From Roseburia sp. AM59-24XD (GTDB lineage Bacteria; Bacillota; Clostridia; Lachnospirales; Lachnospiraceae), in assembly GCF_003478445.1 (NCBI RefSeq), contig NZ_QUET01000046.1, forward strand, positions 1 through 14,788: 14,788 nt of DNA, written 5' to 3'. Under the pieces are notes generated by a model that was given only the letters and a program-made list of their open reading frames with translations, was not told the DNA's origin and ran no database searches. The translations under genes were made by a program, and so were the position numbers. This document shows, piece by piece, positions 1 to 6,459 of this stretch (position 1 is the stretch's first letter; the number at the start of each line of letters is the position of its first letter).

Positions 1-116
1 TTGTTTAACCTAGTGGGTGAAATAAAATGTATTGCGAAAATCAGTTTCCAGCAGGTATTATTGCTGAAAAAAAGGGATGTAACACTATGGTAAGTTTCAC
101 GGAATAAGGAAAAAAT

Positions 117-163
117 AAAGAGATTGGGTAAAGAATTATAATGTATGTTTATCCAATCTCTTT
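117..163 (-). terminator. Terminator after blaR1
   Basis: A 16-bp inverted repeat (arms 117-132 and 148-163, one G-U type mismatch) encloses a 15-base loop. Read on the minus strand it is followed by a T-rich run, the complement of the A-run at 109-116. It lies about 25 bases past the blaR1 stop and fits a Rho-independent terminator for the blaI-blaR1 transcript. The arms are nearly symmetric, so weak activity in the other direction is possible. Confidence 0.85.
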
Positions 164-188
164 GATAATTAAAAGACATGTGAAATTT

Positions 189-1988
189 TTATTGTCTCCA
201 GATATTCATGTCAGATAAGATAGACATGGTGATTTGTGCTGCACTATTTCCAGTAGCATCACTATTTGCACTGATATTGGTGGCAAAAAAGCAGGTATTA
301 TTTGTTGTTTCGATATAACCTACGAACCAACCGTTCACATCTTTGTCATCTATGCGTCCGGTACCGGTTTTTCCGTAAAGTTTCTTATCATTGACAGATG
401 AAAGAAGAATGGAATTCTTTACTGCCTGAAGGTTGTTGGAATGGAATTCTAAATTGTTGGTTTGTAATTTTTTCAGAAGTTCCACTTGTTCTACAGGAGA
501 AATTTTTAAGGTGGATTCTAGCCAATAGGAAGATAATCCGCCCATTATATTCTTATTTCCATATTCAATTTTGTTTAGATAATTTTGAATACGAGTAAGG
601 GAAAGACGTTCATCTATTGTCTGGAAATACCAGTTAGCAGAGGCTGCCATAGCAGAATCTAGTGTCAGATCAGTATTCCATGCTTCAAAAGGATAGTCTT
701 TTCCATCCCATATAAGTAGGGAGTTTTGTGGTGTAATAATATTTTCCTCTAATCCCCAAAGTGCATCATATATTTTATAAGTGGAGTCTGGAGATATACG
801 ATGGGTGGCATGTTCCATGTCATACACAGTCCAGCTATCACGATTGGAATTAAATAAAACAAAGCTGCCTTCATAATTCTTAAAGTATGAAGAAAGATCG
901 GTCTGCGTTATATTTTCTGAAGAATAATTCCAGTTATATTGATCGTTGATAGCAGCATAGGATGAAATAAAAGGAGTAAAACTTATAATTCCAGCAGTAA
1001 TCAGCATAAAGGCGATAATTCCAATTGCCTTCTTATGAAAAGAGGGATTTTTATAAGAAGCAATGCTAATGATACGCCGTTTTATCTGTTTGATATTTCC
1101 ACCAAGACCTGCAGCAAACGGAAAAGGAGAAGAGGAAATCTTCTCAGCAAAATTAATCAGTGTATTTCCATATTTTTCATAATCGCATTCATCAAGCATT
1201 TTTAAAACGGAAGTATCGCAGGCAATCTCTCGATCATTACGCATTTCTTTTAACGCATACCAGACGATAGGATTAAACCAATATAGTATTGCTGTAAGAA
1301 ACATTAGATAATTGGCAAGAGAGTCTTTGTGTTTATAATGTTGTAATTCGTGCAGCAAGATATAGCGCACATCCGTTTTCTGATGATCCGATATCAGATG
1401 AATTGGCATATAAATTCTGGTTTTAAAAATGCCTGTAATAATAGGTGTTTTTAGGAAAGCAGTGCTATAAATGGGGATATTCCTTGTGATTTTCATCTCG
1501 AATAAACATTGTTTATATAGTTTGCATATAGTGGTATTTTGAAGAGGAAGTGCGGATCTTTTTAAAGAACGCAATTGCAGTGAGGACTTTAGTACCAACA
1601 CGAGCACTACAAACATACCGGCAATCCATACACATAACAAAATGCTTCTGATAATTGTCGGAGTGCTGGAATTTACAGAGATAGTAAATTCGTTCATCCA
1701 GTCAGAAGAATTGGAGAGGGTTGCAGGGGAGACTACGGTTTTATTTTGAACGGTTTGAAATGCCGGTGATATAATTACATGATTGAGCCAGGAAAAAAGG
1801 TCAGGAAACTGTTTACTTTGTACTGGGAAAAATGGTGTTAAAAGCAGAACAAGTAAAAAATACCATAAATTATACTGCATCCGGCTTGTCAGAGTGTTTT
1901 TAAAGATCCACTTGGATACTAAAAAAATGCCAATAATAATACTGATAACAATATTGCATAATAAAAAATGGGTTATAAATTCATCCAT
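189..1988 (-). CDS. blaR1: BlaR1/MecR1-type beta-lactam sensor-transducer (M56 metallopeptidase plus penicillin-binding domain)
   Basis: Integral membrane sensor that is acylated by beta-lactams outside the cell and then triggers proteolysis of the BlaI repressor inside it. I start at 1988, not at the longer upstream ATG (2105), because an AGGAGG at 1997-2002 sits 8 bases before it and the longer form would run back through blaI. The protein is 599 residues, close to the usual family length of about 585-600. Visible parts are hydrophobic segments near residues 7-26, 40-55, 116-133 and 322-341; the zinc-protease motif HELQH at about 213-217 with a downstream EIACD glutamate near 254; a KRR near 303 resembling the autocleavage region; and the sensor domain with STYK (402-405, acylated serine), SAN (450-452) and KTGTG (540-544). 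All catalytic motifs are intact. It overlaps blaI by 8 bases, so translation is probably coupled. Confidence 0.93.
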   Translation of the reverse strand: MDEFITHFLLCNIVISIIIGIFLVSKWIFKNTLTSRMQYNLWYFLLVLLLTPFFPVQSKQFPDLFSWLNHVIISPAFQTVQNKTVVSPATLSNSSDWMNEFTISVNSSTPTIIRSILLCVWIAGMFVVLVLVLKSSLQLRSLKRSALPLQNTTICKLYKQCLFEMKITRNIPIYSTAFLKTPIITGIFKTRIYMPIHLISDHQKTDVRYILLHELQHYKHKDSLANYLMFLTAILYWFNPIVWYALKEMRNDREIACDTSVLKMLDECDYEKYGNTLINFAEKISSSPFPFAAGLGGNIKQIKRRIISIASYKNPSFHKKAIGIIAFMLITAGIISFTPFISSYAAINDQYNWNYSSENITQTDLSSYFKNYEGSFVLFNSNRDSWTVYDMEHATHRISPDSTYKIYDALWGLEENIITPQNSLLIWDGKDYPFEAWNTDLTLDSAMAASANWYFQTIDERLSLTRIQNYLNKIEYGNKNIMGGLSSYWLESTLKISPVEQVELLKKLQTNNLEFHSNNLQAVKNSILLSSVNDKKLYGKTGTGRIDDKDVNGWFVGYIETTNNTCFFATNISANSDATGNSAAQITMSILSDMNIWRQ

Positions 1989-2376
1989 GCGTGGAACCTC
2001 CTGTAGGATCTTTTTTGGAAAGAAGAGAGCGTAAATCTTCCAGTTCTGTTTCGGATAAGTGGTCATTTTCAATATATGTGGATAACATGGCGGTGATATC
2101 CCCATGAAAATATCGTTCTAAAAAAGATTTACTTTTTTGATCAATATAATCAGATTCTTTCACTAAAGGTGAATAAACGAATACCCGGCTATCTTTTTCG
2201 TAGGTCAGAACTCCTTTATTAACAAGGCGTTTGATTAAGGTTTGTATAGTTTTTGCACTCCATGAAGATGTTGCTAAAAGTTTTTCAGTAATCTCATTTG
2301 TGTTAATAGGAGCATACTTCCAAACAATTTTCATCACTTCATATTCAGCTTCTGATATTTGTGGTAATGCACTCAT
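1981..2376 (-). CDS. blaI: BlaI/MecI-family winged-helix repressor
   Basis: A 131-residue repressor of the BlaI/MecI family. Dimers bind operators through an N-terminal winged helix (residues about 5-75, including the stretch SAEYEVMKIVW-like to RLVNKGVLTYEKDSRVFVY) and dimerise through the C-terminal helices. The N-terminal core contains ISEAEYEVMKIVW and SAKTIQTLIKRLVNKG, typical of the family. Cleavage by the BlaR1 pathway would fall in the C-terminal dimerisation part. The start at 2376 has a CCTCC-complement ribosome site at 2384-2388. It is the first gene of a two-gene operon with blaR1. A consensus promoter lies upstream with an operator between promoter and gene, so negative autoregulation is expected. 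No beta-lactamase gene lies beside it in this window. Confidence 0.93.
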   Translation of the reverse strand: MSALPQISEAEYEVMKIVWKYAPINTNEITEKLLATSSWSAKTIQTLIKRLVNKGVLTYEKDSRVFVYSPLVKESDYIDQKSKSFLERYFHGDITAMLSTYIENDHLSETELEDLRSLLSKKDPTGGSTHG

Positions 2377-2394
2377 GTAGACACCTCCTAATTC

Positions 2395-2406
2395 TTACGA
2401 GTGTAA
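2395..2406. promoter_or_regulatory. BlaI-like operator O1
   Basis: TTACGAGTGTAA, an imperfect palindrome of the form TTACnnnTGTAA. It lies just downstream of the predicted blaI start point (about 2412) and upstream of the blaI ribosome site, where bound repressor would block transcription. Two further copies are at 2469-2480 and 2492-2503. The half-sites resemble the TACA/TGTA halves known for BlaI/MecI operators. Confidence 0.75.
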
Positions 2407-2418
2407 TATACATATTTT

Positions 2419-2447
2419 ATTATAAAGCCCACTATATACAAAGTCAA
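2419..2447 (-). promoter_or_regulatory. blaI-blaR1 promoter
   Basis: On the minus strand TTGACT (2442-2447) and TATAAT (2419-2424) are separated by exactly 17 bases (2425-2441), a near-perfect sigma-A promoter. Transcription would start near 2412 and meet operator O1 immediately. Confidence 0.85.
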
Positions 2448-2455
2448 ATAAAAAC

Positions 2456-2503
2456 TTGACTATTTATCTTACGCGTGTAATAATTAAAATATTACAAGCG
2501 TAA
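2456..2503 (+). promoter_or_regulatory. Divergent promoter with BlaI-like operators O2 and O3
   Basis: TTGACT (2456-2461) and TAATAA (2478-2483, preceded by TG) are spaced 16 bases and face the 113-residue gene at 2596. Operator O2, TTACGCGTGTAA (2469-2480), overlaps the spacer and -10. O3, TTACAAGCGTAA (2492-2503), is the same motif inverted and overlaps the expected start point. The double operator implies tight repression of the rightward gene by BlaI. The promoter is inferred from sequence only. Confidence 0.7.
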
Positions 2504-2595
2504 GAAATATGCCTTGTGATTAAAATCCGTTTTTAACTGTGTGGTGTAACAATTCTAAATATGTAAATACTACATACAAGAATGGAGGCGAAAAT

Positions 2596-2937
2596 ATGGA
2601 AAGTGATCAGATATGGAACCAAGTGGCGAAATTTATGCAACAATTGCGTGGCGAAAATTTATCGAAAAAATCAATAATTCAGATACCAGGACAGAAAAAT
2701 GCTAAAAATGAATTGGAAAAGATACAGGCGATTGGAAAAGAGCGGATGAAGCATATGAAGGAAACCGAACAAAGAATTATTCAGAAATGGATAGAATGCT
2801 TGGAAGATAATGCATCACTAGAGACTCAACAGGCTTATTGTCAGGGATATATAGATTGTCTGTTCTTATTGTGTGGTATGGGAATTATTGAAAAAGATAG
2901 TGTGGCAAATGATATTTTTGAACAGTTGAATAAATAA
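2596..2937 (+). CDS. Unrecognised 113-residue protein, predicted BlaI regulon
   Basis: I do not recognise this protein family. The start at 2596 is chosen because GGAGG (2584-2588) lies 7 bases before it; an upstream in-frame ATG at 2539 has no ribosome site. The sequence is soluble, with a charged helical middle (KNELEKIQAIGKERMKHMKE) and a more hydrophobic C-terminal helix, QQAYCQGYIDCLFLLCGMGI, near residues 76-95. That C-terminal pattern recalls small Lachnospiraceae DUF6809-like proteins, but this is a weak impression from memory. No signal peptide is evident. It is divergent from blaI, and its promoter carries two BlaI-like operators, so it should be de-repressed when BlaR1 is activated. 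It could be an accessory of cell-wall stress or a regulator; nothing in its own sequence shows a function. Confidence 0.75.
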   Translation: MESDQIWNQVAKFMQQLRGENLSKKSIIQIPGQKNAKNELEKIQAIGKERMKHMKETEQRIIQKWIECLEDNASLETQQAYCQGYIDCLFLLCGMGIIEKDSVANDIFEQLNK

Positions 2938-2942
2938 TAGAA

Positions 2943-2971
2943 AAGGTTCATTTTATGACAAAACGAACCTT
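2943..2971 (-). terminator. Convergent terminator between the unknown gene and the XRE gene
   Basis: A 12-bp stem with one A-C mismatch (arms 2943-2954 and 2960-2971) and a 5-base loop. It sits between the ends of two convergent genes. The minus-strand side is followed by TTTTCTATTATTT-like sequence, so it best serves the minus-strand XRE gene, with possible function for the plus-strand gene. Confidence 0.7.
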
Positions 2972-2988
2972 GAATATTAGAGCAAAAA

Positions 2989-3339
2989 TTAAATATCAGA
3001 ATTGTCTGTGCGAGTGTCATCGACTGATAGGACAGCTTCTGCGATTGCGAGGAGAGTTTTAAGCTGTTTCTCATCGCATTGAAGTAGATGTCTTTGTAAT
3101 TTTTGGTATGTACTGTTGTTCAGGTTTTTATCTGGATAAATTACAGTATCAGCAGATAAATTAAAATATTGTATGGTTTTGGCAAAAACCTCAAGGCTGG
3201 GAGTATTCTTAAAGCGCTCCAAGTCTTTCAAATATGATAATGAAAGATCAAGAATTTCAGCCAATTCAGCTTGTGTGAGTTTTTTATCCATACGGGCATT
3301 TTTCAAAACAGTGCCAAACTGTTTTGGGTTGAGAGCCAT
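2989..3339 (-). CDS. XRE-family helix-turn-helix transcriptional regulator
   Basis: A 116-residue DNA-binding protein. The N-terminal HTH_3/Cro-CI domain covers about residues 6-62: FGTVLKNARMDKKLTQAELAEILDLSLSYLKDLERFKNTPSLEVFAKTIQYFN, with the recognition helix at LSLSYLKDLER. The C-terminal tail (QKLQRHLLQCDEKQLKTLLAIAEAVL) looks like a dimerisation helix. The start at 3339 has CCTCCT complement at 3347-3352. A perfect 10-bp inverted repeat lies directly upstream, consistent with autorepression. It is likely a regulator of a mobile element or a small stress switch; the target is unknown. Confidence 0.85.
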   Translation of the reverse strand: MALNPKQFGTVLKNARMDKKLTQAELAEILDLSLSYLKDLERFKNTPSLEVFAKTIQYFNLSADTVIYPDKNLNNSTYQKLQRHLLQCDEKQLKTLLAIAEAVLSVDDTRTDNSDI

Positions 3340-3351
3340 AGCGCCACCTCC

Positions 3352-3378
3352 TATAAGTATGTTATAGCCATACTTATA
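3352..3378. promoter_or_regulatory. Inverted-repeat operator upstream of the XRE gene
   Basis: TATAAGTATG (3352-3361) and CATACTTATA (3369-3378) are perfect 10-bp inverted arms with a 7-base spacer. They lie immediately upstream of the XRE ribosome site and overlap A/T-rich -10-like sequence on the minus strand. This fits the binding site of a dimeric XRE repressor, probably the adjacent one. Confidence 0.65.
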
Positions 3379-3562
3379 AAATGTAAAAATGGTAAAAAGA
3401 TACTTTGTAGATATGGTATGACAGCACTAACGACAGATTGGAGTAAAAAATGATGGGAAAATGTGATAAACAGTTAAAAAAACACATTTTATTAAATTGG
3501 TGCATTGTACTATTTTAGGTATGGTTAAACCGACCTTATTTGGTGGGATTGGCGGAAAACTG

Positions 3563-3620
3563 AGAGAAAAGATGAGTAATGGTTATCGAAACTGTAATTA
3601 TCATCTTTTCTCTTTTTATT
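3563..3620 (+). terminator. Strong Rho-independent terminator without an upstream gene
   Basis: Perfect 13-bp arms AGAGAAAAGATGA (3563-3575) and TCATCTTTTCTCT (3601-3613), followed by a T-rich run (TTTTATTTTG). Further pairing inside the 25-base loop (TAAT with ATTA) is possible. No plus-strand CDS precedes it, so it may end a small RNA or be a leftover of a lost gene. Confidence 0.7.
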
Positions 3621-3662
3621 TTGTAAAATATTTGTTGAATAAAACAAAGAACTTTATAAAAA

Positions 3663-3704
3663 ATACGCCGATAAATCGTGGAAATACACCGAAATATGTG
3701 TTCT
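3663..3704 (+). repeat. 42-bp direct repeat, copy 1
   Basis: This segment (core CCGATAAATCGTGG, then ACCGAAATATGTGTTCT) recurs at 4156-4197 with only about five mismatches. The two copies are 493 bp apart in the same orientation and bracket the frameshifted HTH gene. The start of copy 1 lies about 90 bases before that gene, so it may be part of its promoter or operator region. Confidence 0.8.
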
Positions 3705-3752
3705 ATATCTTTTTCTTATGTCAAGTTATACTTGTCTCAGAGGAAAAAGGGG

Positions 3753-4111
3753 GTGTCTGCCATTAGTAAATCTGTTAGAAACCAGTATCTTGAATTTTTA
3801 GCGGAAACAGGTATGACACGCTACGAATTTTCAAAACGAAGTGGTATTCCGGAAAGCACATTATGGAGTTTGGGACAGAAGGAAGATTATGATGTGCGGG
3901 AAAGCAATATACGAAAAATAGCAAGGGCATGGGTGTTCCGGCTTCAGATCTTTTTAATGATAATGAGAATACCATTTGTCTTGAAGATAGGAGTGAGGTT
4001 TGGATTATAAAGAATTATAGACGATTATCTGAGCGTCAGAAAGGTCGTATAGAAGGTTACATAAAAGCATTACTTGATCAAACAGGAAGAAATGATTTTC
4101 AATCTGAGTAG
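3753..4111 (+). pseudogene. XRE-family HTH regulator interrupted by a one-base frameshift
   Basis: Two overlapping frames together make one protein of about 119 residues. The first starts at a GTG (3753) with GAGG at 3740-3743 and encodes SKSVRNQYLEFLAETGMTRY, then an HTH (FSKRSGIPESTLWSL) up to NIRKIARA. The expected continuation, MGVPASDLF, begins in another frame at 3929 and runs through LSERQKGRIEGYIKALLDQ to the stop at 4111. The break is at the GCATGGGT around 3925-3932; one extra A (GCAATGGGT) would restore the frame. It is followed by a perfect terminator. Either the gene is inactivated, leaving a 60-residue HTH fragment fused to a junk tail, or the base is a sequencing error. The family resembles element-borne XRE regulators with a C-terminal GYIKALL helix. 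Confidence 0.75.
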
Positions 4112-4113
4112 AG

Positions 4114-4150
4114 GGTATTTTGAAAAATAATCAAAATACCTTTTTCTTTT
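4114..4150 (+). terminator. Terminator after the frameshifted HTH gene
   Basis: Perfect 10-bp stem GGTATTTTGA (4114-4123) / TCAAAATACC (4131-4140) with a 7-base loop, followed by TTTTTCTTTT. This is a textbook Rho-independent terminator directly after the stop codon at 4111. Confidence 0.92.
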
Positions 4151-4155
4151 GAATG

Positions 4156-4197
4156 ATACACCGATAAATCGTGGAAGATAACCGAAATATGTGTTCT
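4156..4197 (+). repeat. 42-bp direct repeat, copy 2
   Basis: Second copy of the repeat at 3663-3704, same orientation. It begins just beyond the terminator of the frameshifted HTH gene and has no intact gene after it. This is consistent with a duplicated regulatory segment whose second downstream gene was lost. Confidence 0.8.
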
Positions 4198-4592
4198 TTG
4201 CAAGAGTAAAGCAGGCATTTATAATTTAGATGTGTCCACACAGGAAAACATTTCTTCTGGGGGAGCACGACAATTAAATATGATGACTTCACTGGACATA
4301 GGGAACAGTTACGCATTGCGCCGTGCCGCAGATGCGCCAGGATCGGTAAGGATGAATTGATGGAGATGAAATATACATTTGATCAATATGCCTGATGTGA
4401 GATGCCGGGAGCGATAACATCCATGCAAAAGAGGAATTGTGGTGATTCCGTGGTTGCGACTGTTCTACGATAATGATACTCCCTTTATGGTCTATAGGAG
4501 ATGGTGCGAGTCCAGAGTGTGTTGCTAACCACAGTGACCGGTGATTTCAACTGGAGATTATATATATCAACAAGAGATTATTTAATTAACAC
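4198..4592. other. Gene-debris region with a 56-codon open remnant
   Basis: No intact gene is visible. Bases 4225-4395 form a 56-codon open frame with protein-like composition (TIKYDDFTGHREQLRIAPC, then RRCARIGKDELMEMKYTFDQ) that ends at TGA 4393-4395 but has no start codon or ribosome site. It is probably the 3' end of a decayed gene; I do not recognise the family. A further short frame downstream (IPWLRLFYDNDTPFMVYRRW) also lacks a start. Together these suggest a deleted or degraded accessory gene upstream of the xis-int module. Confidence 0.35.
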
Positions 4593-4641
4593 TTGATAAA
4601 ATACGCATAGCGTATATAATATTGTTATACGCTAAAAGTAT
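4593..4641 (+). promoter_or_regulatory. Promoter with paired operators for the small XRE gene
   Basis: TTGATA (4593-4598) and TATAAT (4615-4620) are spaced 16 bases. The spacer holds a perfect palindrome, ATACGC-ATA-GCGTAT (4601-4615). A related, less perfect copy, ATACGCTAAAAGTAT, follows at 4627-4641 next to the ribosome site. Two similar sites over a promoter fit Cro/CI-like autoregulation by the HTH protein encoded next. Confidence 0.7.
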
Positions 4642-4655
4642 TGGAAGGTGGCAAT

Positions 4656-4871
4656 ATGAAAGGATATGAATTATTAAAAGAAGCTCGTAGATTATCCGGA
4701 ATGAAGCAGAAGGATATGGCGAAGTATTTTTACATGCCATATCGAACTTACCAAGACTGGGAACTAGGAAATAGGGTTATTCCAGAATACATACTTCGTT
4801 TGGTACTCTATAAGCTTGAAATGGAAAAGATCATTCCATCCGGTCTTTTAGAAAGCATGGATGAGAAATAG
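4656..4871 (+). CDS. Small XRE/HTH regulator of the integrase module
   Basis: A 71-residue protein that is almost entirely a helix-turn-helix: YELLKEARRLSGMKQKDMAK and the recognition region PYRTYQDWELGNRVIPEYIL. The start at 4656 is preferred to the upstream in-frame TTG (4641) because GGAAGG (4643-4648) is 7 bases before it. Proteins of this size and type commonly precede xis and int in Clostridial integrative elements and control excision. Its own promoter carries two operator-like sites. Spacing to the excisionase start is about 150 bases. Confidence 0.85.
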   Translation: MKGYELLKEARRLSGMKQKDMAKYFYMPYRTYQDWELGNRVIPEYILRLVLYKLEMEKIIPSGLLESMDEK

Positions 4872-5021
4872 TCTGTTGTTGATGTATAAGTCAAACAAGG
4901 AACAAATGATTTGTTCTATGTGACTAACATCGATGCTTGCTTTTTCATTATCTGGCATTGTTGGAATTATGCAGGAAATAAAGAGCAGATGTTGAATGAT
5001 GATTTATTACGAGGTGATTCT

Positions 5022-5237
5022 ATGGGAGAAAAGACGAAAGAAAAACAGGAAGTCAGAATATCTGAAAAATTGTTATTGTCGATTAATGAGGCAAATGCTT
5101 TAAGCGGAATTGGACAGAATAAGCTCAGAGAGCTTACACTAGATCCACGCTGCCCATTTGTTTTATTTGTTGGTAGAAAGCGTTTGATAAAAAGGAAAGC
5201 TTTTGAAGCCTTCATTGACAAGGAACTGGAGATATAG
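5022..5237 (+). CDS. xis: Excisionase (Tn916 Xis-like)
   Basis: A 71-residue basic DNA-binding protein. The start is set at 5022 by GAGGTG at 5011-5016; the longer frame from 4911 has no ribosome site and reads unlike a protein. Residues about 15-70 (LLLSINEANALSGIGQNKLR, then a stretch ending FVGRKRLIKRKAFEAFIDKE) match the winged-helix excisionase family of Tn916-type elements: helix-turn-helix, then the FxG-x-KRLIKRKAFE wing. It is expected to bend DNA at the element ends and steer the integrase towards excision. It lies 91 bases before the integrase gene, the usual xis-int order. Confidence 0.85.
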   Translation: MGEKTKEKQEVRISEKLLLSINEANALSGIGQNKLRELTLDPRCPFVLFVGRKRLIKRKAFEAFIDKELEI

Positions 5238-5252
5238 CTACCGGGTTCTTTG

Positions 5253-5281
5253 TGGACAAAGAAGAGTGAATATGGTACAAT
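5253..5281 (+). promoter_or_regulatory. Candidate integrase promoter
   Basis: TGGACA (5253-5258) and TACAAT (5276-5281) are spaced exactly 17 bases in the xis-int gap, about 40 bases upstream of the integrase ribosome site. This could allow integrase expression independent of xis. It is inferred from sequence only. Confidence 0.5.
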
Positions 5282-5328
5282 ATAATGTGCTGTATTGAGC
5301 TTTTCTTTGGATAAAAGGAGGCTTATAC

Positions 5329-6459
5329 ATGGGACAAGACCTGAAAGGTCGTGAACTTGGAGTTGGAATTGCTCAAAGGAAAGATGGGCGTTATACTGCA
5401 AGATTCGTTGACAAGAGAGGTAAAAGAAAACAGAAGTATTTCAAAAAACTTCAAGAGTGTCGTCGATGGCTGGCAGAAGCAGCGTATATAGATCGGAATT
5501 CTGATCTATCTGCCGGTGATAGTATGACAGTGGATGCGTGGTTTGATTATTTCTTAAATAGTGTAAAAGGTCCTACTATTCGACCGAACACACGGAGAAA
5601 TTACACAGAACGATATGAAAACAATATCAAAGATCATATCGGAAGGATGCATTTAGCAGATGTTAAACCAATACATTGTCAACAGATTTTGAATGAGATG
5701 GCACCTCAATATGCTGAAAGTACAATCTATCAGTGCAGGGTTACCCTATATACTTTGTTTGAAGCCGCAGTTGAAAATGATATATTATTGCGAAATCCTG
5801 TTAAAAAAACAGTGAAGATTCCCCAAAGTAAGAAGCCTAAGAAACGAAGAGTTCTTACGGTAGAGGAACAAAAACGGTTTCTGGATGTTGCATATGGGAC
5901 AAGCAATTATAATCAATTTGCCTTTTTGCTGCAGACAGGACTTCGAACCGGAGAGATGATTGGGCTGAAGTGGTCTGATATTGATTTTAAGAAGGGTGTG
6001 ATCCGTATTGAGAGAAGTATGGAATACAGACATGCTACTGGAGAGTGGCGTATAGGTCCGCCAAAGAGCAAAAGCGGTTACAGGGAAATTCCTATGACGG
6101 CTGAGTGCATCAGAATCTTGGAGTGTCAAAAGATGAAGATGTTTTCTTTGAAAGATGTTGATCCACAGTATAAAGAATTTGTTTTCCTCTGCAGAAAAGG
6201 GGAACCGACCAAAAATTCTGCTTATGATACTTCGTTGTTTAAATTAGCACAAAAAGCAGGGATGGACTCTTTCTCAATGCATACGCTTCGTCATACATAT
6301 GCTACCAGATGTATTGAGGCAGGAATGCGACCTAAGACGCTACAGATGCTTCTGGGTCATTCGAATATTGGCATTACAATGAATTTGTATGTCCATTTGA
6401 CGGATGATGAAAAGAAGAAGGAAGTAGAAAAAGTTGAAAGAATGCTGAAAATGGTGTAA
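5329..6459 (+). CDS. int: Tyrosine recombinase / integrase (Tn916-like)
   Basis: A site-specific recombinase of 376 residues that inserts and excises the element. The order of domains is an N-terminal arm-binding three-stranded domain (residues about 10-55: GIAQRKDGRYTARFVDKRGK), a SAM-like core-binding domain (about 65-160), and the catalytic domain (about 172-370). Catalytic residues are visible and complete: Arg206 in TGLRTGE, Lys246 or Lys248, His318 and Arg321 in HTLRHTY, His344 in LLGHSN, and nucleophile Tyr354 in MNLYVH. AAAGGAGG at 5314-5321 supports the start at 5329. Length is normal for the family. With xis and the HTH gene upstream it forms an intact recombination module, so at least one element here could still be mobile. 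Confidence 0.95.
   Translation: MGQDLKGRELGVGIAQRKDGRYTARFVDKRGKRKQKYFKKLQECRRWLAEAAYIDRNSDLSAGDSMTVDAWFDYFLNSVKGPTIRPNTRRNYTERYENNIKDHIGRMHLADVKPIHCQQILNEMAPQYAESTIYQCRVTLYTLFEAAVENDILLRNPVKKTVKIPQSKKPKKRRVLTVEEQKRFLDVAYGTSNYNQFAFLLQTGLRTGEMIGLKWSDIDFKKGVIRIERSMEYRHATGEWRIGPPKSKSGYREIPMTAECIRILECQKMKMFSLKDVDPQYKEFVFLCRKGEPTKNSAYDTSLFKLAQKAGMDSFSMHTLRHTYATRCIEAGMRPKTLQMLLGHSNIGITMNLYVHLTDDEKKKEVEKVERMLKMV

Larger units (their letters stand above)
3379..3752. other. Intergenic region with an isolated terminator; possible small RNA
   Basis: About 370 bases without a convincing gene. Short frames here lack ribosome sites and resemble no protein I know. The region contains a strong terminator (3563-3620) with no gene upstream of it in the same direction, and the first copy of a 42-bp direct repeat (3663-3704). 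A short plus-strand transcript ending at the terminator is possible, but I do not see a good promoter for it. Confidence 0.4.

Noticed and set aside
27..107. 26-codon plus-strand frame with a GGGTGA before its ATG
   Set aside because: Too short and of no recognisable composition; more likely chance or the edge of a remnant.
1989..2105. N-terminal extension of BlaR1 starting at 2105
   Set aside because: It overlaps blaI coding sequence and has no ribosome site; the start at 1988 has AGGAGG at good spacing.
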